Shown one piece after another: positions 27,900 to 36,455 of a stretch of DNA of 46,765 bases (positions are counted from its first letter, which is position 1; each line of letters opens with the position of its first letter). Origin of the DNA: an uncultured Clostridia bacterium (GTDB lineage: Bacteria > Bacillota > Clostridia > Oscillospirales > SIG627). The stretch lies in assembly GCA_947589595.1 (NCBI GenBank), contig CANQBV010000012.1, positions 1 to 46,765 on the forward strand, in the 5' to 3' direction. The notes below the pieces were generated by a model. That model had not been told where the DNA came from. It worked only from the letters and a program-made list of their open reading frames with translations, and did no database searches. Both the position numbers and the translations under genes were made by a program.

Positions 27900-28766
27900 T
27901 TATCCTTTCTTATCGAACTTCGCTCTTCTCTGCGTGGAAAGACGCATGAGAGCGCGTATTTTTTCACGGTCGCCGTTCTGAATGGCGGTGTAGAGTTCAT
28001 CAAAGCTTTCGCGGAAACGATTCATTTCCAAAAGCAGCGGCTTTTGATTTAATAAAAAGAGCTCGCTCCACATTTCGTCGTTGATCCGGGCGATACGGGT
28101 TAAATCGCGGAAGGAATCCCCGGTATAGGCGACGAGGTTTTCGTTATCGTTGCAGCACATGAGCGACACGGCAATACAGTGTGTGAGCTGCGAGAGAAAA
28201 GCGATCATGTCGTCGTGTTCCTCGGGGGTCAATACCGAAATGCGGGAAAAGCCCAGCTCTCTGCCCAATTCCTTGCAGAGCGCAATGCCCTCCTCGGTGT
28301 TCTTTTCGGTGGGAACCACAATATAGTTGGCGCCGTGGAAGATCGAATCGTCGCTGTTCTGCACGCCGTAGACCTCGCGCCCGGCCATGGGGTGGGAGGC
28401 GATGAATTCCACGCCCGCGGGAAGAAGTGCCTGCACTTCATTCACAATACCGCTTTTTACGCCTGTTACATCGGTCAAAACCGCCCCCTTGGGGAAAAGG
28501 TGACCGTTTTGGCGGACCCAATCGATCAGCACGGTCGGGTACAGTCCGAAAACCGTAAGGCTTGCCTGCCGGATCCACTCGGGGCGGATCTCCGCCGCGC
28601 CGTCGTCGATGATGCCGTTTTCCAGCGCATAATCGATCGAGGACTGACTGCGGGTAATGGCCTTGACGGTATAGCCCTTTTTCTTTAAGGCTTTGGCGTA
28701 GCTCCCGCCCAAAAGTCCTAAGCCGATGATCAGGATTTCGATGTTCTGATTTTGATTGAGTTTCAT
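27900..28766 (-). CDS. tyrA: Prephenate dehydrogenase
   Basis: Oxidative decarboxylation of prephenate on the way to tyrosine. 288 residues from the ATG at 28766. The NAD-binding GxGxxG is IIGLGLLGGSYAKAL (about residues 13-27). Substrate-side motifs: SHPMAGRE with the catalytic histidine region, and EEHDDMIAFLSQLTHCIA. No chorismate mutase or ACT domain is attached. The start overlaps the aroA stop by ATGA; an in-frame codon 69 bases upstream would intrude into aroA. Confidence 0.93.
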   Translation of the reverse strand: MKLNQNQNIEILIIGLGLLGGSYAKALKKKGYTVKAITRSQSSIDYALENGIIDDGAAEIRPEWIRQASLTVFGLYPTVLIDWVRQNGHLFPKGAVLTDVTGVKSGIVNEVQALLPAGVEFIASHPMAGREVYGVQNSDDSIFHGANYIVVPTEKNTEEGIALCKELGRELGFSRISVLTPEEHDDMIAFLSQLTHCIAVSLMCCNDNENLVAYTGDSFRDLTRIARINDEMWSELFLLNQKPLLLEMNRFRESFDELYTAIQNGDREKIRALMRLSTQRRAKFDKKG

Positions 28767-29968
28767 AATTTTTCTACCTTGATCTGCAGATTTGCAAGCA
28801 CATCCCAATAATTCGGGAAGCTTTTTTTCACACATTCCGCGCCGTGCAGTTCCCCGCCGGTTTGCGAAAGCACAAGCGACATCGCCATGGCGATGCGGTG
28901 GTCGTTGTGAGAATCAATCGGTGCGGTGGGGCGCTTTCTCTTGCCCGCCGGTACGGAAATACTGTTTTCCTGCACATCGATCGAAACGCCACATTTTAAA
29001 AGTTCCTCCTGCATGGCCCGACCCCGGTCACTCTCTTTGATTTTCAGCCGCCGGGTATTTTGAAATTCGGCGCCGTGGAACAGCGCCGCCAGCGCAATGA
29101 GTACCGGTCCTAAATCCGGGCAGTCGGCAAGATCAATCGTGGGGTGGGAACGCTGTATTTCAGGGAACCATTGGCGATAAACGCGGTCCCCCTGCAGGCT
29201 TTGGGGTGAAAGACCGTCTACCTGCACCTGACCGGATAAAAGCGAAAAGGCCTCCAAAAAAGCGGCGTTTGAATAATCCCCCTCGACAGAATAGCTTTGG
29301 GGCACATAGCGCTGCGAACCGGGAATGAAAAAGACGTTTTCCCGTTCCCTTTCAATGCGGACGCCGAAATGCGCCAGTACCTGGCGCGTCAGATCCAGAT
29401 ACGAAGCGCTTTCAAGCCGGGTGGTGGAAACAATGCGGCTGTCCTCCCGGCAGAGCGGCAGGGCAAAGAAAAGGCCGGTTAGAAACTGGCTGGAAACATC
29501 GCCCCGCACGTGGTATTCTCCGCCGCAAAGCGTACCGCTGACCCGAAGGGACTCTTTTCCCAGATCAAAGAGAAAGCCCTTTTCCTGGCAGAGCGATTCG
29601 TAAATACTCATATTCCGCGCGAACAAGCGTTCCGCGCCACGGAATTCGATCTTGCGTCCCTGCAAAAGCGCCAGCGGGATCAGAAAGCGCAGGGTACTGC
29701 CGCTTTCCCGGCAGCAAAGCGGTGGGATCTCCGTTTTTTGCCCGGCGATCCCCCGCACGCGCAGAGCGCCGTTTTCAAAGGAAAATACCGCGCCCAGTGC
29801 CGAAAGGCAGTCCATGGTGGCCTTCATATCCTCGGAATCGGAAATGCCGGAAAGCACGCTCTCCCCCTCTGCCAGCGCCGCGGAGATCAGCGCGCGGTGC
29901 GCCAGGCTTTTGGAGGGCGGCGCCGTAACGCGGCCTTTGGCAACGGACGGAAAAAGAAGAAGATTCAT
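28763..29968 (-). CDS. aroA: 3-phosphoshikimate 1-carboxyvinyltransferase (EPSP synthase)
   Basis: Joins PEP to shikimate-3-phosphate. 401 residues. Visible: PPSKSLAHRALISAALA at the N-terminus, the ESGSTLRFL substrate loop (Gly retained at the position of E. coli Gly96), VRGDVSSQFLTGL, IKESDRGRAMQEEL and DSHNDHRIAMA. It is a little shorter than E. coli AroA (427). Sits between aroQ and tyrA with four-base overlaps on both sides. Confidence 0.95.
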   Translation of the reverse strand: MNLLLFPSVAKGRVTAPPSKSLAHRALISAALAEGESVLSGISDSEDMKATMDCLSALGAVFSFENGALRVRGIAGQKTEIPPLCCRESGSTLRFLIPLALLQGRKIEFRGAERLFARNMSIYESLCQEKGFLFDLGKESLRVSGTLCGGEYHVRGDVSSQFLTGLFFALPLCREDSRIVSTTRLESASYLDLTRQVLAHFGVRIERERENVFFIPGSQRYVPQSYSVEGDYSNAAFLEAFSLLSGQVQVDGLSPQSLQGDRVYRQWFPEIQRSHPTIDLADCPDLGPVLIALAALFHGAEFQNTRRLKIKESDRGRAMQEELLKCGVSIDVQENSISVPAGKRKRPTAPIDSHNDHRIAMAMSLVLSQTGGELHGAECVKKSFPNYWDVLANLQIKVEKL

Positions 29969-30405
29969 GCTTTTCCCCTCGGATGAACCAGTTCATCCAT
30001 GGCTTCCAGATACCCCTGAAAGCCTTTTCCGGCAATGGTTTTCCGGCAGGCGGCGCGCACAAAGCTTTTTTGGCGGAACTCCTCCCGCGCGGCAACGTTG
30101 GAAATATGCACCTCAATGGTGGGAATTCCCACCGCCTTGACCGCGTCTAAAATGGCGACACTGGTGTGGGTATAGGCGGCGGGATTGAAAACGATGCCGT
30201 CCACCTTTTGATAGAAAGCGTTCTGAATGGCGTCCACCAGATCGCCCTCGTGGTTGGACTGGAAAATTTCCACCTCGACACCGAGTTTGCGGGCGTGCGC
30301 GCGAATCAGAGTGCAAAGATCCTCATAGGTACCCGAACCGTAAATCGCCGGTTCGCGGATCCCGAGAAAATTTAAATTAGGGCCGTTTAGTACCAGTAGT
30401 TTCAT
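29965..30405 (-). CDS. aroQ: 3-dehydroquinate dehydratase, type II
   Basis: Third step of the shikimate pathway. 146 residues, the usual size of the dodecameric type II enzyme. LVLNGPNLNFLGIREPAIYG carries the catalytic Arg/Tyr loop, FNPAAYTHTSVAILDA the substrate loop, and EVHISNVAAREEFRQ the catalytic His. Four-base overlaps with both neighbours. Confidence 0.96.
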   Translation of the reverse strand: MKLLVLNGPNLNFLGIREPAIYGSGTYEDLCTLIRAHARKLGVEVEIFQSNHEGDLVDAIQNAFYQKVDGIVFNPAAYTHTSVAILDAVKAVGIPTIEVHISNVAAREEFRQKSFVRAACRKTIAGKGFQGYLEAMDELVHPRGKA

Positions 30406-31640
30406 TTTAAAAATTCCTCTAGGATGGCGTTGACGTTATCGGAAACCGATTCTCCGGCTAAAAAGCGAAAATCCGCCGTGCGGCAATAGACGTCGTACCG
30501 TTCGCGGTAGCGCTTTTCCAGATCCTCGCGGTTGGAGGAAAGCGGCCGGTCGGAGGTCGCCTGCAAAAAGGAGAGCGGCCGATCCAGAAATACCAAAAAG
30601 CCGTTGGAGCGCAGCGCCTTTCTGTTTTCCTCCCGCAGGACAGCGCCGCCGCCGGTGGCGAGAACAATGCCCTGTTTTTCAGACAGCGCTTTGATCTGGG
30701 CGCTTTCGCGGTCACGGAAACCACTTTCGCCCTCTTCGGAAAAAATGCGAGGGATGGACTTTCCCGCCGCTGCTTCCACTGCCTCATCGGAATCGAAAAA
30801 GGAGCGGTTCAAAGCGGCTGCCGCCGCTTTGCCGAGGGTGGATTTGCCGCTGGCGGGCATCCCGATCAGCACCAGATTTTGTTTCTTTTTCAAAAGACTT
30901 TGATAGATACGCTCGATTTCGCTTCCCGGAAATTCGGTATCCAGAAAGATCTCGGCGGCAAACACCGCCTGCGCCACCAGCATATACAGCCCGCCGCTGG
31001 CGGGAATCCCGCGCGCTTTGGCATCCAGCACAAGCTGAGAACAGAGCGGGTTATAAATGGCGTCCGCCACGCCCGAAAGGCAGGAAAAGGCGGAAAGATC
31101 GATCGGAGAAACCCCCGCCTTGGGGAACATCCCGCAGGGGGTGGTATTGAGGATCACCTCGGCGTCAGTGTGAGCGGCAAGCGCTTCCTCGTAGGAAACC
31201 GCGTCCTCCCGCGCGCTGCGGGAAACGCGCAGCACCGCCCGTGCGCCCAGGTGCATGGTCAGCGCTTTTGCGGTTTTGGAGGTGCCGCCGGTGCCGAGAA
31301 TGAGAACTTTTTTATTTTCCAGCGAAATCTTTTCTTTCGCCAGCAGCGCTTTCATGCCGGCAAAATCGGTATTGAAGCCGCAGAGCCGGCCGCCCCGGTT
31401 GACAATGGTGTTCACCGCGCCGATCGCGGCCGCCTCGGGCGCGATTTCATCTAAATACGGGATGACCTTTTCCTTATAGGGAATGGTGACGTTGATGCCG
31501 CAGAACTCTTTTTTCTGCAAAAAGGAAGGCAATTCCTCCGGCGCAAGCTCGCAAAGCTCGTATGGATAGGGGGCAAAGCTTTCGTGGATCTCTTTGGAAA
31601 AGCTATGCCCTAATTTTTCACCGATGCAGCCGTACTTCAT
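30402..31640 (-). CDS. aroE/aroK: Shikimate dehydrogenase-shikimate kinase fusion
   Basis: One 412-residue frame carrying two consecutive enzymes. Residues 1 to about 245 are shikimate dehydrogenase: LGHSFSKEIHES, NVTIPYKEKV with catalytic K56, NTDFAG with D92, and the NADP loop LGTGGTSKTA. Residues about 252-412 are shikimate kinase: Walker A GMPASGKST (260-268), FFDSDEAVE, the FRDRES arginine, and ATGGGAVLRE. The linker is short (LLKKKQN). The enzymes catalyse successive steps (dehydroshikimate to shikimate to shikimate-3-phosphate). Fusion was judged from the continuous frame with no stop or internal ribosome site at the joint. Confidence 0.95.
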   Translation of the reverse strand: MKYGCIGEKLGHSFSKEIHESFAPYPYELCELAPEELPSFLQKKEFCGINVTIPYKEKVIPYLDEIAPEAAAIGAVNTIVNRGGRLCGFNTDFAGMKALLAKEKISLENKKVLILGTGGTSKTAKALTMHLGARAVLRVSRSAREDAVSYEEALAAHTDAEVILNTTPCGMFPKAGVSPIDLSAFSCLSGVADAIYNPLCSQLVLDAKARGIPASGGLYMLVAQAVFAAEIFLDTEFPGSEIERIYQSLLKKKQNLVLIGMPASGKSTLGKAAAAALNRSFFDSDEAVEAAAGKSIPRIFSEEGESGFRDRESAQIKALSEKQGIVLATGGGAVLREENRKALRSNGFLVFLDRPLSFLQATSDRPLSSNREDLEKRYRERYDVYCRTADFRFLAGESVSDNVNAILEEFLK

Positions 31641-32734
31641 TTCGTTTCTCCCAGAAAATCGGTGCCGAAGCGTTGGGTCAAAAGATCCGCCAGTACCAAC
31701 GCTGTGATGCTGTCTACCACCACACGGGCACGGTGGACGATACAGGGATCGTGCCGGCCTTTGGCGGCAAGCGTGGCGTTTTCTTTTTTCTCGTAATCCA
31801 CGGTTTGCTGTTCACGGAAAATGGTGGGCGTAGGCTTGATGACCGTGCGGAACAAAATCGGCATGCCGTTGGTGATGCCGCCGTTAATGCCGCCGTTGTG
31901 GTTGGTGAGGGTACGGACCCTGCCGTTTTCCATACAAAACGGATCGTTCGCCGAGCTGCCGCGCATGACGGCAAAGCCAAAGCCCTTGCCGAATTCAATG
32001 CCTTTGACGGCGGGAATGGAGAAAACGGCGTGGGAGAGCAGGCTTTCCACACTGTCGAACCACACCTCGCCCACTCCGGCGGGCATGCCGACAACGCAGC
32101 TTTCCAAAACGCCCCCCACGGAATCTCCGTCTGCTTTCGCAGCCAGAATCGCGGCGGTCATTTCTTTTTCTTTTTCGGCATCCAGAACGGCAAATTCTTT
32201 TTGTCGGAGGGCGGCGATATCGCTTTCAAGATTTTCAAAGCCGCGGTCGTTCACTCCCGCCAAAGAGGCGATATGCGTGCCGATACGGACGCCTTTTTTC
32301 TGCAGAGCGGAGGAAAGGATCGCCCCGGCCGCGACGAGCGGCGCGGTGATCCGGCCGGAAAAATGGCCGCCGCCGCGCGGGTCTTCAAAGCCGTGGTATT
32401 TTTCATGCGCGGTAAAATCCGCATGACCGGGCCGGGCGAGCGCGGCTTTTTCAAGGTAGCTCTCCGAACGGGCGTCCTCGTTGGGGATCAGGATGCAAAG
32501 CGGCGTTCCCGTGGTTTTGCCCCGGTACACCCCGCTCACAAGCTGAAAGGGATCCTTTTCCGAGCGGGCGGTGGAAATCGCCCCCTGCGGGCGGCGCAGG
32601 GAAAGAAAGTGCGCAATTTCTTCTTCCGAGATCGAGATCCCCGGAGCCAGCCCGTCCAGAACGGCGCCGATCATGGCTCCGTGGCTTTCACCGAACAGAG
32701 TAAGCGTGATGCTGGTACCAAAGGTGTTTTTCAT
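31637..32734 (-). CDS. aroC: Chorismate synthase
   Basis: Last common step: EPSP to chorismate, using reduced FMN. 365 residues. Diagnostic blocks: LTLFGESHGAMIGAVLDGLAPG, LSLRRPQG, GVYRGKTTGTPLCILI, RPGHADFTAHEKYHGFEDPRGGGH-type sequence around residues 101-124, and GRHDPCIVHRA near the end. Coupled by four-base overlaps to aroB upstream and the aroE-aroK fusion downstream. Confidence 0.96.
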   Translation of the reverse strand: MKNTFGTSITLTLFGESHGAMIGAVLDGLAPGISISEEEIAHFLSLRRPQGAISTARSEKDPFQLVSGVYRGKTTGTPLCILIPNEDARSESYLEKAALARPGHADFTAHEKYHGFEDPRGGGHFSGRITAPLVAAGAILSSALQKKGVRIGTHIASLAGVNDRGFENLESDIAALRQKEFAVLDAEKEKEMTAAILAAKADGDSVGGVLESCVVGMPAGVGEVWFDSVESLLSHAVFSIPAVKGIEFGKGFGFAVMRGSSANDPFCMENGRVRTLTNHNGGINGGITNGMPILFRTVIKPTPTIFREQQTVDYEKKENATLAAKGRHDPCIVHRARVVVDSITALVLADLLTQRFGTDFLGETK

Positions 32735-33741
32735 TTTCCGCGGTTCCTTTCCAGTCGGGTCCTGAGCTCGGCAAACGAAACGGTCTGCATTTCAAAGCGG
32801 CCGATCTCCGGTACAAAAATAATGGTGATCTGATCGCCGATTTTCTTTTTGTCGTGCTGAATATCGGCAATGACTTTCTCCACCTGCCAGTCCCACTCAG
32901 TCGGCAGGGCAAATTTTTGCAGCACTTTTTTCAGCCGTTCGCGCACGTTTTCGCTGCACATAGGCAGCATGCCGAGCGCTACGCACTCGCCGTGATAGAG
33001 CGTTTCCAAGCCATTTTCCTTTTCAATGGCGTGTGCCAGGGTATGGCCGAAATTCAGCACCTTGCGAAGGCCGTTTTCTTTTTCGTCCTCCTCGACCACG
33101 CGCCGCTTGATGAGAAGCGCCCCTTCCAACAGCGATTCGAAATGTTCGTCGAGTTTTTCCGTTTCAAAGCGCTCGAATAAATCCTTATCAAAGCACGCCG
33201 CCATTTTGACGGCCTCGGCAAGGCCGCAGGAAATGAGGCGAGGCGAAAGCGTTTGTAAAACGTTCGGATCGATCAACACCGCCATGGGCGGGTAAAACGC
33301 ACCGACGAGATTTTTATAGCCCTCGAAATTGATGGCGACTTTCCCGCCGATGGAAGAATCTACCTGCGAAAGCACGGTGGTGGGAACGTTGTAAAAATCG
33401 ATCCCCCGCATATAGGAGGAGGCCACAAAGCCGGCTAAATCGCCGACTACGCCGCCGCCGACGGCCACGATGCAGTCGTGCCGGTCAAATTCCTTTTCCA
33501 CCAGAAACGAGAGGATTTCCTGATAGACGGGAAAGCTCTTCGCGCCCTCTCCCTCTTGAACGGTGAAGAGGGCTCCTTTCTTGCAGAAAGAAAGCACTTT
33601 TTCGGCATAGGCCTTCGGCACGCCGCTGTCGGTCAGAACGAGCACGCGGCGGTCAAGGTTGAAAAGCTCCCCCGCCCGGTCGAGCGCGCCCTTTTCCAAA
33701 TAGATGGGGTAGGAGCCGGTTTTGGTTTTGACTTGGATCAT
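32731..33741 (-). CDS. aroB: 3-dehydroquinate synthase
   Basis: NAD- and zinc-dependent cyclisation of DAHP. 336 residues. Family features: AVGGGVVGDLAGFVASSYMRG, VPTTVLSQVDSSIGGKVAINF, and the metal-binding NFGHTLAHAIE and HGECVALGM. It is 12 bases behind pheA and overlaps aroC by four bases. Confidence 0.96.
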   Translation of the reverse strand: MIQVKTKTGSYPIYLEKGALDRAGELFNLDRRVLVLTDSGVPKAYAEKVLSFCKKGALFTVQEGEGAKSFPVYQEILSFLVEKEFDRHDCIVAVGGGVVGDLAGFVASSYMRGIDFYNVPTTVLSQVDSSIGGKVAINFEGYKNLVGAFYPPMAVLIDPNVLQTLSPRLISCGLAEAVKMAACFDKDLFERFETEKLDEHFESLLEGALLIKRRVVEEDEKENGLRKVLNFGHTLAHAIEKENGLETLYHGECVALGMLPMCSENVRERLKKVLQKFALPTEWDWQVEKVIADIQHDKKKIGDQITIIFVPEIGRFEMQTVSFAELRTRLERNRGK

Positions 33742-33753
33742 GCCTCTTCCCTT

Positions 33754-34842
33754 TCAGAGCAAAACGTCTTTTTCAAAGCTGCCGAGGATTTTTAAATCGC
33801 GGCAAGTGGATTGCAAAGCTTTCATCATGCTTTCGCCCGCGGGAGAGGACAAGGTTCCCTCGCCCTCGAGGAAGAAATAATACTCCCAGTTCAAATCCTT
33901 GGTTGGACGGGATTTTAAAGCGCGCAGGTTGAACCCGGCTTCGCCGATTTCGGAAATGGCCTTTGCCAGAGAACCGGCTTCGTTTTTCACGGTAAAGAGC
34001 ATGAAGAAGCGCTGGTCACGCGGGTCCACGTTTTTCCGGGTACGGGAAAACACGGCGAAGCGCGTGGTATTGGAGCCTTTGTCGTTAATATGGCTTTCAA
34101 GCTTTTGAAGCCCGAAGGCGAGCGCCGCTTCCTCGCTGGCAACGGCGGCCAGGGTGGGATCGCCCCGCTCGGCCACGTACTTTGCCGCCAGCGCGGTGTT
34201 TTCCGCTTCCTGCAGGGTATAGCCCTTTTGGGTCAGGTATGCGTCGCACTGGGAAAGCGCCTGCGGATGACTGATCACCGTTTTGATTTTGTCAGGATCC
34301 GCGCCGGGCAGCGCCAGGAGGTGATGCACCACTTCGATCTCATACACGCCGTTCACAAACAGCGAACCGAAAAAAGAAAGATCCAGCACCTTGCCGACCT
34401 CGCCGCCGAGGCTGTTTTCAATGGGCAGCACCGCGCAGTCGCAATCGCCGTTTTCCACGGCTTCGTACGCTTTGGAAAAGGAAGAAAAGGCGACGAGATT
34501 GGCCTCGGGGAAAATTTTCCGCGCGGCCAGCTTGGCAAACGCTCCTTCGGTGCCGCTGTACGCCACGCGCATGCCCTCTAAAAGGCGGCTTTGGAAGGCT
34601 TTTGAAATATTCATATTGGCATTTAAAAACTGCACGAAATACGAACGCAGCTCCTCTTCTTCGATCAGAGCGGAGTTCTTGCGAATCACGGCGTCCTCAC
34701 GCGCAGGATCGAAAATCTGCAGTCCGTGCGCCTGTTTATAGGCCGCCACGTCGCGCACCGCCTGCATCCGTTTTTCGAACAGGCGGGCAAATTCGCGGTC
34801 GATTTCGTTGATGACGCTTCTGGCCTCGTCCAAGCTTTTCAT
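33754..34842 (-). CDS. pheA: Chorismate mutase-prephenate dehydratase (P-protein)
   Basis: Bifunctional enzyme from chorismate to phenylpyruvate. 362 residues in three parts: an AroQ-type chorismate mutase helix bundle (1-85: IDREFARLFEKRMQAVRDVAAYK), prephenate dehydratase (about 90-270: VAYSGTEGAFA, CAVLPIENSLGGEV, SHPQALSQC, and NTTRFAVF with the catalytic Thr), and a C-terminal ACT domain (about 280-355: NEAGSLAKAISEIGEAGFNLRALKSRP) that normally binds phenylalanine for feedback inhibition. The operon is therefore controlled at the enzyme level here as well as by the leader. Overlaps the aminotransferase by four bases. Confidence 0.95.
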   Translation of the reverse strand: MKSLDEARSVINEIDREFARLFEKRMQAVRDVAAYKQAHGLQIFDPAREDAVIRKNSALIEEEELRSYFVQFLNANMNISKAFQSRLLEGMRVAYSGTEGAFAKLAARKIFPEANLVAFSSFSKAYEAVENGDCDCAVLPIENSLGGEVGKVLDLSFFGSLFVNGVYEIEVVHHLLALPGADPDKIKTVISHPQALSQCDAYLTQKGYTLQEAENTALAAKYVAERGDPTLAAVASEEAALAFGLQKLESHINDKGSNTTRFAVFSRTRKNVDPRDQRFFMLFTVKNEAGSLAKAISEIGEAGFNLRALKSRPTKDLNWEYYFFLEGEGTLSSPAGESMMKALQSTCRDLKILGSFEKDVLL

Positions 34843-36035
34843 GTTTCACTCTCCTGATACTCGTTCCAGAGGGCGCGGAAGGCCGGCAAAGAATCGAGAA
34901 TTTGTTTTTTCGTCACACAGTACGAGATCCGTACATAGCCGGCGCAGCCAAACGAAGCGCTTGGCACCAGCAGAAGATCGTATTTTTTCGCCCGTTCGCA
35001 AAAGGCCGCTTCATCCGGCTCCAGGCTTTTGACAAACAGGTAAAACGCGCCGTCCGGCGGAGAAAATTCATAGCCGATCTCCCGCAGCGCCGAGCAAAGC
35101 AGTTCGCGGTTTTCCCGGTATTCGGAAAGATCTGCCGTTTTGCCCAAATTTTCGGCCACAGTGTATTGCAAAAGGCTGGGCGCGCAGACAAATCCCAGGC
35201 TTCTGCCCGCGCCGCAGACGGCGGCGAAAACGCTTTTTTTCTCCGGGCAATGAGGCGACACCGCCAAATACCCGATCCGCTCGCCCGGAAGCGAAAGGGA
35301 TTTGCTGAACGAATAGCACAAAAGCGCCGCGTCGTAAAGAGAGGGCAGGAACGGAACCTTGACGTCCCCGTAAACCAGTTCCCGGTAGGGTTCGTCGGCA
35401 ATGAGAAAAACGGTGCTGCCGAAGGCCTTGCGTTTTTCATATAAAACCGCCGCCAGTTCTTTTAAAGAAGCTTCGCTGTAAACAGCGCCGGTGGGGTTAT
35501 TGGGAGAATTGACAAGAATCGCTTTTGTTTTCGGTGAAATGGCTTTTTCCACTGCCGCCGGATCGATCTGAAAATCGCCGGTGCGGCACGGTACCTCTAT
35601 AACCTTTGCTCCCGCTTTTTCGGCAAACACGCGGTATTCGGGAAAATACGGAGCCAGCACGATCACCTCGTCCCCCGGCTCGACAATGGCGTGGAGCGCG
35701 ATGGTGAGCGAGGCGGCGGCGCCGCAGGTCATATAGATCAGGTTCGGGTCAGCCTCAAAGCCAAAGCTTTCCCGGAGAAAAGCCGCGATCCTGCCGCGCA
35801 CGCCGGCGTCCCCGGCGGCGGAGGTATAGCCGTGCAGCGCGCAGGGTTCCCTTTCTTCAACGAGCTTTAAAAGCGTCTCTGTGACGCTTTCCGGCGCAGG
35901 AATACTGGGGTTGCCCAGCGAAAAATCATAGACGTTTTCCGCGCCGATTTCTTCTTTGCGGCGTCTGCCGTATTCGAAAATTTCCCGGATCGCCGAGGCC
36001 TTTTCCCCGAGCGCCTGCATTTTTTTGGATATCAT
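34839..36035 (-). CDS. PLP-dependent class I/II aminotransferase, probably aromatic/aspartate
   Basis: 398 residues of fold-type I. Visible: VYDFSLGNPSIPAPE at the N-terminus, SPNNPTGAVYSE, ADEPYREL, the PLP lysine K245 in YSFSKSLSLPGERIGY, and the carboxylate-binding Arg in GYVRISYC. As the first gene of an operon making prephenate-derived amino acids it is likely the transaminase for phenylpyruvate and 4-hydroxyphenylpyruvate. The sequence alone would also fit an aspartate aminotransferase. GAGGAAAAG precedes the ATG, and the leader with the attenuator lies directly upstream. Confidence 0.85.
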   Translation of the reverse strand: MISKKMQALGEKASAIREIFEYGRRRKEEIGAENVYDFSLGNPSIPAPESVTETLLKLVEEREPCALHGYTSAAGDAGVRGRIAAFLRESFGFEADPNLIYMTCGAAASLTIALHAIVEPGDEVIVLAPYFPEYRVFAEKAGAKVIEVPCRTGDFQIDPAAVEKAISPKTKAILVNSPNNPTGAVYSEASLKELAAVLYEKRKAFGSTVFLIADEPYRELVYGDVKVPFLPSLYDAALLCYSFSKSLSLPGERIGYLAVSPHCPEKKSVFAAVCGAGRSLGFVCAPSLLQYTVAENLGKTADLSEYRENRELLCSALREIGYEFSPPDGAFYLFVKSLEPDEAAFCERAKKYDLLLVPSASFGCAGYVRISYCVTKKQILDSLPAFRALWNEYQESET

Positions 36036-36062
36036 CTTTTCCTCTTACTCCCGATAAATAAC

Positions 36063-36093
36063 AAAAAAGCCGCAAACCGGTTTGCATTTTGCG
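36063..36093 (-). terminator. Attenuator terminator of the aromatic operon
   Basis: Minus strand CGCAAA (36093-36088), 11-base loop, TTTGCG (36076-36071), then GC and six T residues. It sits between leader peptide and first structural gene. Its 5' arm overlaps the 3' arm of the antiterminator. Confidence 0.75.
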
Positions 36094-36173
36094 CAAACAG
36101 GAATTGCGGACGCTTGCCGAAAGATTCAGGCTCTGGAAGGCTCTTTCGTGTGCAAACTGTCCGCCGGTGTAAA
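36091..36173 (-). promoter_or_regulatory. Alternative leader stems (pause hairpin and antiterminator)
   Basis: Minus strand. A large hairpin pairs GCGGAC..TTTGC, inside the leader peptide, with GCAA..GTCCGC, with an inner CGAAAGA/TCTTTCG stem. Alternatively the second arm's CGCAA pairs across seven bases with TTGCG just downstream, which uses up bases of the terminator. These are the 1:2 and 2:3 stems expected of ribosome-controlled attenuation. Confidence 0.65.
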
Positions 36174-36206
36174 GAAATAATAAAATCGGGTCGCTGCTAC
36201 AAACAT
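36126..36206 (-). CDS. Leader peptide with Phe-Tyr-Tyr-Phe-Phe run
   Basis: A 26-codon frame, too short for most gene finders, starting at ATG 36206 with AAGGAG nine bases upstream. Codons 8-12 read TTT TAT TAT TTC TTT (FYYFF); Phe also occurs at codon 2. It lies about 28 bases behind the expected transcription start and ends in the loop of the first hairpin. A ribosome waiting for charged tRNA-Phe or tRNA-Tyr at these codons would cover the first arm and favour the antiterminator. This is the organisation of pheA- and trp-type attenuators, here sensing both products of the operon. I infer regulation; the peptide itself probably has no other function. Confidence 0.8.
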   Translation of the reverse strand: MFVAATRFYYFFTPADSLHTKEPSRA

Positions 36207-36240
36207 TTTTGCACACTCCTTTCCAAAACTTTCTTTTAGT

Positions 36241-36269
36241 ATTATAGCGAAAGAGGCAAAACTTGTCAA
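36241..36269 (-). promoter_or_regulatory. Sigma-A promoter of the aromatic operon
   Basis: Minus strand TTGACA (36269-36264), 17-base spacer, TATAAT (36246-36241). A full-consensus promoter about 200 bases ahead of the first structural gene, leaving room for the attenuator. Confidence 0.9.
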
Positions 36270-36391
36270 GTTTTTTGCCAAAAGAAATCGGCGTCATGGT
36301 ACGGAAAAGGCGCGTTTCGGTTTGGCGCAACCGAAAATTTTCCCCCATTTTGAGCGCAGACGAAAGATTTTATCCGTTTTTTTCAAATTTG

Positions 36392-36421
36392 TTGGCAAAA
36401 CTTCCTCAAATGTGATATACT
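36392..36421 (+). promoter_or_regulatory. Probable promoter of the ceramidase-like gene
   Basis: TTGGCA (36392-36397), 18-base spacer, TATACT (36416-36421). Confidence 0.6.
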
Positions 36422-36455
36422 TGATAGCGAAAAATGCGACGAAAGGAAAGAAAAA

